Assembly: GCA_039028895.1 (NCBI GenBank)
Contig: JBCCHF010000078.1
Coordinates: 1 to 12,089 of the forward strand
DNA: 12,089 nt
Source of the DNA: JAHDCJ01 sp039028895
GTDB taxonomy: Bacteria > Bacteroidota > Bacteroidia > Chitinophagales > Saprospiraceae
Direction of reading: 5' to 3'
A program made the translations under genes and the position numbers. The notes under the pieces are model-generated. The model ran no database searches. It worked only from the letters and a program-made list of their open reading frames with translations, and was not told the DNA's origin. This document shows positions 7,455 to 12,089 of the stretch, in pieces. Numbering within the stretch: position 1 is the first letter of the stretch; each line of letters starts with the position of its first letter.

Positions 7455-8700
7455 TGAAAAATTTCAATTGGAACTCCAAACCGCCCTAACTGAACTCCAG
7501 AGCAATCTGGAAAGCCTTGAAAATGCTAAGTCTCAGATAGAAGGTGCAAAAGGTGCCGCTATTAGAGTAGTTTCAGGAATGGATGAGTTGAGGGAAAATT
7601 ATGGAGGCCATCTTCAAGCTTTAAACAGTAAGGTCGATGGGTTCCTGGAAGAGGCTGAGAAACAGTTTCGGGAGAATGTTGAAGACAGCACCCAGCAGTT
7701 TAAGAAAGTAGCCGAAGAAATTCGACAGCTGCATGAATCTGCCACTCATTCCAGTGAAAACCAGGTATCCTCTGTTCTTAGGGAAATGGATGAATTGAAA
7801 AGCAGCTATGGTGGGCATCTTAGTTCAATGACTTCACACGTTGCCAGCTTCATGGATAACTCCGACAAACAGTTTAAGTCTATAGTCGAGAAAGGCAGTT
7901 CAGAAATCAAGGAAGCTGCCAATGAGGTTCTTAGTCTGCACGATAAAAAGACGCAAGAATTTAAAGGATTATTGGATCAGGCGCTTTCACAGATCAAGGA
8001 ATTGAATGCCAATTATGCCCTTCACCTAGACAACCTGGATGGCCGCCAAAAAACTATGCTCAATCTTGCTGAGCAAAAGATCGTCGATTTCCTGAACCAA
8101 AACGCATCAAAGGTTGATGAACATTTGAAATTCAGCAATGAAAGTATGGCATCCACACAAAATGCCATTCTGGACTTTCAGAATCAGCAAACCGAAATCC
8201 AGGAAAAAGCAGCAGACAATCTCCGCAACCAACAAACCAAACACCTGGAAAGCATTACCACTTTTCAGGAGGAAAAGATCCTTGAACTCGTTAATGGCAC
8301 AAATGCCTCAGTAGAAAAGGCACTTACCCAAATGCTTGAGCACCAAAACCAGGTCAACGATATCTTCTCAAGGCAAAATGAAGAAGTAAAAATGTACCTC
8401 GACAGGTTCTCTGAATTACTGGAAACAGTTCGGGATTTGGAGATCAGGATCAGTCAGGTAGAATTTCCTGAATTATTCGAAGAATTAGGCAATAAAGTTA
8501 ACCGCACATATAATAATACAAGGAGCTTAAAAGAACGCTTGGAGGAGGTTCAACAAGCGATTCAATCAGACCTTAATCAAAAGACTACAGAGATCAGCAA
8601 GCTGTACACCAATCAGAATAAACAGCTTCAACAATTGAAGTGGTTACTGGTAATTTCAGGTGGCATAATTTTGGTGCTGATTATTTTGTTATTCAAGTGA
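7447..8700 (+). CDS. Coiled-coil protein with three 69-residue repeats and a C-terminal membrane anchor
   Basis: The 417-residue protein is almost entirely helical, rich in E, K, Q, N and S, with long heptad-like stretches and almost no glycine or proline outside short turns. Residues 45-251 are three tandem 69-residue repeats. Residues 250-395 continue as coiled coil, with a break near EFPELFEEL (339-347). A single hydrophobic helix at 399-416 (WLLVISGGIILVLIILLF) followed only by K417 makes it a tail-anchored protein, so nearly the whole chain should face the cytoplasm. Its ATG lies inside the end of the pseudo-helicase gene (ATGATTAG, 8-base overlap), which strongly suggests translational coupling and joint function. 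It recalls membrane-bound coiled-coil partners in general (methyl-accepting-like, ZorA-like or RmuC-like), but I see no diagnostic motif of any of them. No catalytic domain is visible. A scaffold, tether or sensor rod is the most economical reading. Confidence 0.88.
   Translation: MISEKFQLELQTALTELQSNLESLENAKSQIEGAKGAAIRVVSGMDELRENYGGHLQALNSKVDGFLEEAEKQFRENVEDSTQQFKKVAEEIRQLHESATHSSENQVSSVLREMDELKSSYGGHLSSMTSHVASFMDNSDKQFKSIVEKGSSEIKEAANEVLSLHDKKTQEFKGLLDQALSQIKELNANYALHLDNLDGRQKTMLNLAEQKIVDFLNQNASKVDEHLKFSNESMASTQNAILDFQNQQTEIQEKAADNLRNQQTKHLESITTFQEEKILELVNGTNASVEKALTQMLEHQNQVNDIFSRQNEEVKMYLDRFSELLETVRDLEIRISQVEFPELFEELGNKVNRTYNNTRSLKERLEEVQQAIQSDLNQKTTEISKLYTNQNKQLQQLKWLLVISGGIILVLIILLFK
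7579..8199 (+). repeat. Three tandem 207-base repeats coding for 69-residue units
   Basis: Units begin at residues 45, 114 and 183 of the coiled-coil protein, exactly 69 residues apart with no gaps. The heads read MDELRENYGGHL, MDELKSSYGGHL and IKELNANYALHL. Further shared positions are the KQF at 72-74 and 141-143 and the LH at 95-96 and 164-165. The DNA is diverged except around the head, so the duplications are old and kept by selection on the protein. Confidence 0.85.
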
Positions 8701-8774
8701 TCAACTGTTAAATCGCAACAATTCTGAGGCTTGTCAGGTTTTATATATGATTGGTCGAATACTGAATTTGACAG

Positions 8775-8806
8775 TTGGAAAAATATTGAAATATTAACTA
8801 TCTTTC
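8775..8806 (+). promoter_or_regulatory. Candidate promoter for the TM2-domain gene
   Basis: TTG at 8775-8777, a 21-base spacer and TATCTTTC at 8799-8806 (seven of eight to TAnnTTTG) lie in the 148-base gap before the gene at 8849. A small hairpin GGCTG/CAGCC (8814-8818 with 8824-8828) follows in the presumed leader. If real, this gene can be expressed apart from the upstream pair. Confidence 0.35.
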
Positions 8807-8848
8807 GCCACATGGCTGGCCTTCAGCCTGGAAGAAAAAAGACGTTTA

Positions 8849-9634
8849 ATGAAAGATCAGGTCACTGCGGGGGTTTTAGCTCTGGTTTTTGGCAGTTTAG
8901 GTATACACAGATTCTACCTTGGTCAATTTGGCCTCGGTATTCTATATTTGGTTTTCTTTTTTACAATGATTCCTGGTATCATCGGCTTTATTGATGGAAT
9001 CATCCTCTTAACTATGGATAAGGAAGTTTTTAATGCCAAATATAACCGCAACAGATCCTTCCAGCAACAAAGACATTATCAACAATACAACCGTCAGAAG
9101 AAGCAATCTTCCCAGAGGCATTATTCCTCAAGTTCTTATACCCAAAGAACGACTCCAAAACCTCAGAATAAGACCAATCCTTTTAAAGAATCCGCCATCA
9201 AGAAGTATAAAAATTACGACTTCGAAGGCGCGATAGAAGACTTTAAAAAATCGTTGCGGGTGCAGCCTAAAGATCCTGTTACTCATTTCAATCTTGCTTG
9301 CGCCTACTCCCTGACAGAAGAAGTTGAAAGTGGTTACTTCCACTTGAGTAAAGCTGTTGAACAAGGTTATGTTCACTTCGACAAAGTTCAAAACGACGGC
9401 GACCTTGCTTTCCTCAGGATCCAGGATGACTGGGAAGATTTTGTAAAACGTGGCTATAAATTAACCGGTGAACCTGTTAAGGAAGAAAAACCCAAAATGA
9501 TTGAAGCCACTAAAGACAAACCACTCGAAGAAGTTATCGCCAAAATCGAAAAATTAGGTGAGCTTCGCGAGAAAGGTTTTCTTTCAGAAGAGGAGTTCCA
9601 GGTACAAAAGGAGAAATTACTCAAAAACCTTTAG
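8849..9634 (+). CDS. TM2 domain protein with TPR and C-terminal SHOCT-like domain
   Basis: The 261-residue membrane protein has three parts. Residues 1-58 are a TM2 domain: two membrane helices (about 6-16 and 28-52) flanking GSLGIHRFYLGQFGLG at 15-30, the family signature. Residues 64-112 are a low-complexity Q/N/R/S/Y-rich linker. Residues 113-175 form about one and a half TPR units (YDFEGAIEDFKKSLRVQP, then PVTHFNLACAYSL). Residues 228-259 match the SHOCT short helical hairpin (LGELREKGFLSEEEFQVQKEKLL). TPR and SHOCT modules bind proteins or promote oligomerisation, so a membrane-attached assembly factor is likely; no enzymatic function is implied. The start at 8849 begins the TM2 domain directly and has a purine-rich GGAAGAAAA about 12 bases upstream. 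It lies 148 bases after the coiled-coil gene and 106 before the beta-helix gene, all on the same strand. Confidence 0.9.
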   Translation: MKDQVTAGVLALVFGSLGIHRFYLGQFGLGILYLVFFFTMIPGIIGFIDGIILLTMDKEVFNAKYNRNRSFQQQRHYQQYNRQKKQSSQRHYSSSSYTQRTTPKPQNKTNPFKESAIKKYKNYDFEGAIEDFKKSLRVQPKDPVTHFNLACAYSLTEEVESGYFHLSKAVEQGYVHFDKVQNDGDLAFLRIQDDWEDFVKRGYKLTGEPVKEEKPKMIEATKDKPLEEVIAKIEKLGELREKGFLSEEEFQVQKEKLLKNL

Positions 9635-9666
9635 CCAGGGTTACTTTCCCATTTATTGTTAGCATT

Positions 9667-9699
9667 TTTGACATATTGTTTTAAGGTATTCTTATCTTG
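9667..9699 (+). promoter_or_regulatory. Weak promoter candidate for the beta-helix gene
   Basis: TTTG at 9667-9670, 22 bases, then TATCTTG at 9693-9699 resembles the phylum pattern with one T missing from the -7 box. It lies 42 bases before the ATG at 9741. No terminator-like hairpin separates it from the TM2 gene, so read-through is equally possible. Confidence 0.2.
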
Positions 9700-9740
9700 C
9701 TGATAGGTGGTGCACTAAGGTTACCATTAGCTAGTTTAAG

Positions 9741-11588
9741 ATGCGTAGAAAAGTTAAACCGATACCTATCATTATCCTGTTACTTGTAATAGGATCAGTG
9801 GCGTTGTATTTTTTCGCGATCAAACCCAATCAGGCTTCTATTGAGGAATTCTTCAGGGAAAAGGAAATCGTTTTCACTGAAAATACAACTTTCACAATCT
9901 ATGATAGTCCGTACCAATTTAACCAACATCTAATCATCGAATCCGGGGTGCAACTTACCATTGAACCTGGTGTTGAAATATTCATGGGGCCCAATTCAAG
10001 CATTACTGTTTATGGGCAATTGCAAGCCAGAGGGTCTGCTCAAAATCCAATTACAATAGCAGGAGATATATCAGAACCCGGTCACTGGGCTGGCATCACT
10101 TTTACTTCCTTTTGTGGAATGGAAAACACTTATGAAAGAGCTTATCCTGTCCTGAAACATTGTATTATAAAAGATGCCAAAAGCGCCATAATCTCTGAAG
10201 GTTGCCCTATTGATATTCTCAACTGTCATTTTGAGAATCATGAAAGAGCTGTTGAGATTAATCAATCATCAAATGCCAGGGTAAGAAACAGCTTTTTCCT
10301 AAATTGTAAGGAAGGCCTCAAAGTACACCAGGAAGTCCCTGTGATAAATCTTGATATTCCTGAAGTTACCGGGAATGAGTTTGAACAATGCCAATCAATT
10401 TTAATTGAAGGGACCGTTGAATTTGGTCATAACTTCGTACATAATTCAGGATCGGAATATGGGGCCATTACTATCGCCCCTCCCGACAGCCACAAAGTTA
10501 TTTTTCATCACAATCGCTTGAAAAATCACGCTCGCGCCCTAGATATTTCCTCACTGCGGGATGTCAGCGTAGAGATAACCAAAAACTGCTTTGACAATAA
10601 CGGCACGCATCTTTATAAAGAATGTAATAATTCTGGTAAGTCCGTTTTAAAGATCAATGAAAATAACTTTCTGCGCGCAAGGCAGTTCAAAGTAAAAGCT
10701 ATAGAAGGTTGTACAGAAACAGAAGGCGAAAAAATTGACCTAAACAATAATTACTGGGGCACTAGTGATAAGAATAAGATTCTGGAATCCATCTGGAATT
10801 ATTCATCCTCCAGCTCAATCCGGATCTCCAATTATCGATTCATCGCATTCCCATGCCAATGGCAGCAAAGAGCGGCAAATTCTGTCGATGCCAATTTGGT
10901 AGAAGAGATTAAGGAAGATATCAACGAAAACGTCAATGACCTCGAAACCAAACTTGCCGAAATCAATGAGGATTTAAAGAATAAATTGGATTCCATAAAG
11001 CAGGGTTTCAATACGAAAATTGAATTTCCCGAATCCACACTTGACTCCACATCAATAACAATAAATGGTCTTTTGGCAGATACACTTTTCAAGAGTGTCA
11101 ATAAAAAACTGGCCGATGGCAAAAGCATCGAGATAACAGTTGGCGAAAATGGCCAACTGATTACCAGGGAAATAGACAATAGCACGGGTGAACCAGAACC
11201 AGCTAAACCTGAAGATGCAAATTGTCCAACTGTTAACGTGCCTGACAATGCACTTTTCACCAGTTCATTTTGGATAGATAAGGAAGAAGAATCCAAAAAT
11301 ATTTTTCTTTGTTCCTTTGGCAGTTACTTCACCTATTACAGGCAGAAACGCATTATCTATGTGAGCAAAAATGCCTCTACCTACTTGATGAACACAGGTG
11401 GACATACTGTTTATGTCGAAGCTGGTGGCAGGCTCAGGGTTAATCTTACCAGTACAAAAAATACTATTTATCATCACCCCGATGCCGTCATACAAGGTGA
11501 ATTAGGTCCTGAAAATGTATCGAAAATCGTTGAATGCTCCAGCCTGGAGCTCACCAGCCGATATGGTAGCCTGAATTGCAAAGATTAA
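9741..11588 (+). CDS. Membrane-anchored parallel beta-helix (pectin-lyase-fold) protein with coiled-coil stalk
   Basis: The 615-residue protein starts with a positively charged tip (MRRKVKP) and one hydrophobic helix at about 8-27. No clear cleavage site follows, so it is probably an N-terminal anchor with the rest outside the cytoplasm. Residues 50-365 are a right-handed beta-helix: LTIEPGVEIFMGPNSSITVYG (starting at 72, first strands) leads through GQLQARGSAQNPITI and GHWAGITF to repeated N-C-x-F/N-N-F turns and the closing NNNYWGT at 335-341. Residues 383-425 are a heptad-rich coiled coil (LVEEIKEDINENVNDLETKL). Residues 500-600 contain a second short beta-strand module (GGHTVYVEAGGRLRV at 553-567) resembling surface-protein repeats. 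About ten cysteines recur in the helix turns. No catalytic lyase residues or type IX sorting tail were recognised, so a binding or structural role is more likely than enzymatic cleavage. Confidence 0.85.
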   Translation: MRRKVKPIPIIILLLVIGSVALYFFAIKPNQASIEEFFREKEIVFTENTTFTIYDSPYQFNQHLIIESGVQLTIEPGVEIFMGPNSSITVYGQLQARGSAQNPITIAGDISEPGHWAGITFTSFCGMENTYERAYPVLKHCIIKDAKSAIISEGCPIDILNCHFENHERAVEINQSSNARVRNSFFLNCKEGLKVHQEVPVINLDIPEVTGNEFEQCQSILIEGTVEFGHNFVHNSGSEYGAITIAPPDSHKVIFHHNRLKNHARALDISSLRDVSVEITKNCFDNNGTHLYKECNNSGKSVLKINENNFLRARQFKVKAIEGCTETEGEKIDLNNNYWGTSDKNKILESIWNYSSSSSIRISNYRFIAFPCQWQQRAANSVDANLVEEIKEDINENVNDLETKLAEINEDLKNKLDSIKQGFNTKIEFPESTLDSTSITINGLLADTLFKSVNKKLADGKSIEITVGENGQLITREIDNSTGEPEPAKPEDANCPTVNVPDNALFTSSFWIDKEEESKNIFLCSFGSYFTYYRQKRIIYVSKNASTYLMNTGGHTVYVEAGGRLRVNLTSTKNTIYHHPDAVIQGELGPENVSKIVECSSLELTSRYGSLNCKD

Positions 11589-12089
11589 CTTTTGAATTAT
11601 TTATTCGGTTATTTGTGAATAGCCATAGCTGATATTTGGCTTGCTTACCATATCCTGTAGTATACCAAACCCTCATTCAAATTAATTGGAAAAAGTCCTT
11701 CTAAATGAACCAAATAATAGGAAGATTTTTTTGTTTGAGTAAAATATTTTTTCAATTTCATGACGTTGAGTCTGCACGTAGGTGATTCTTACAATCTTAA
11801 TCAAAAATATTTTTCACAAAACATCCGTGGTACCAAAGTAAAAATTGACATTGCGTAAAAACCATTTATAGAAGAAATTTGTTCCTATAGCGCGATATTC
11901 AACCTTGTATTCCACAGATTTTTAAACAGTGAGATCGAAGTTTTGACAAATTTCATAGCAGCCCCATGTTTTGGAGCGCAATAAAAGTAAATATATTTCC
12001 GAGCACGGTAAAAAATATTTGTCAAATACTATCTCGGTAGATTTTTCTCTGCGGAGTCTAGGAGAGGAGAATAAAATTACAATTTTAGC
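11589..12089. other. 501-base gene-free stretch
   Basis: No open frame of useful length or recognisable protein or RNA was seen on either strand. It is AT-rich, with three similar AAAATATTT cores at about 11741, 11804 and 12012, and holds the inverted repeat at 11931-12035. A purine-rich GGAGAGGAGAA near 12060-12072 could precede a gene beyond the right edge, but no start codon is visible. Confidence 0.6.
11931..12035. repeat. Long-range imperfect inverted repeat with 65-base spacer
   Basis: TTTGACAAAT at 11942-11951 is perfectly complementary to ATTTGTCAAA at 12017-12026. The match continues outward with GAGAT (11931-11935) against ATCTC (12031-12035) across a two-base length difference. 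The arms could be regulator sites, ends of a small degenerate mobile element, or the stem of a structured RNA. No transposase or target-site duplication was seen. Confidence 0.45.

Noticed and set aside
8731..8994. 87-codon open frame overlapping the start of the TM2 gene
   Set aside because: Its product has no family features and overlaps in another frame the clear TM2 domain; no frameshift is needed to explain the gene.
9635..9740. Terminator between the TM2 and beta-helix genes
   Set aside because: No stable stem followed by a T run could be found in the 106 bases.
10832..11296. 154-codon antisense frame inside the beta-helix gene
   Set aside because: Serine/leucine-rich composition is what the complement of a D/E/K-rich coiled coil gives; no start context or homology is seen.
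11741..12020. Three AAAATATTT cores as a repeat array
   Set aside because: Spacing is irregular (about 62 and 208 bases) and the motif is simple AT sequence likely by chance in this composition.

Overview
The window looks like chromosomal DNA of a Bacteroidota (Bacteroidetes) bacterium. Three things point there: a periplasmic sensor of the two-propeller plus Y_Y_Y type, a C-terminal sorting domain of the type IX secretion system, and AT-rich intergenic regions with matches to the TTG / TAnnTTTG promoter pattern of that phylum. The genus cannot be named from sequence alone. No tRNA, rRNA, CRISPR array, transposase or integrase was seen.

Layout. Bases 1-2500 (minus strand) carry the N-terminal 833 codons of a large sensor protein that runs off the left edge: signal peptide, 14 propeller blades, Y_Y_Y domain and the start of a membrane helix. 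Its output domain lies outside the window. Its upstream region holds an 18-bp near-palindrome and spaced A-tracts. Bases 2689-3012 (minus) encode an orphan 107-residue type IX sorting-domain-like protein with no passenger protein attached. From 3291 on, all genes are on the plus strand: a small exported protein of unknown function (3291-3770); a 1178-residue protein (3918-7454); a coiled-coil protein with a C-terminal membrane anchor (7447-8700); a TM2-TPR-SHOCT membrane protein (8849-9634); and a membrane-anchored beta-helix protein (9741-11588). The last 501 bases hold no gene I can support, but do hold a long-range imperfect inverted repeat.

The centre of interest is the 3918-8700 pair. 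The 1178-residue protein can be aligned by eye to a complete RecQ-type SF2 helicase core, yet the ATP-binding lysine/serine motif, the DEAH box, the TAT motif and the arginine-finger motif all appear to be lost. It therefore looks like an inactive pseudo-helicase within a large RecQ-like protein. It overlaps by 8 bases a coiled-coil protein built from three 69-residue repeats and ending in a single membrane helix. My working hypothesis is a two-gene unit in which a nucleic-acid-binding, ATPase-dead helicase fold works with a membrane-tethered filamentous partner. A defence or DNA-surveillance role is possible but is inference only. The two downstream genes are also envelope-associated, and each has its own possible promoter, so membership of the same operon is unproven.
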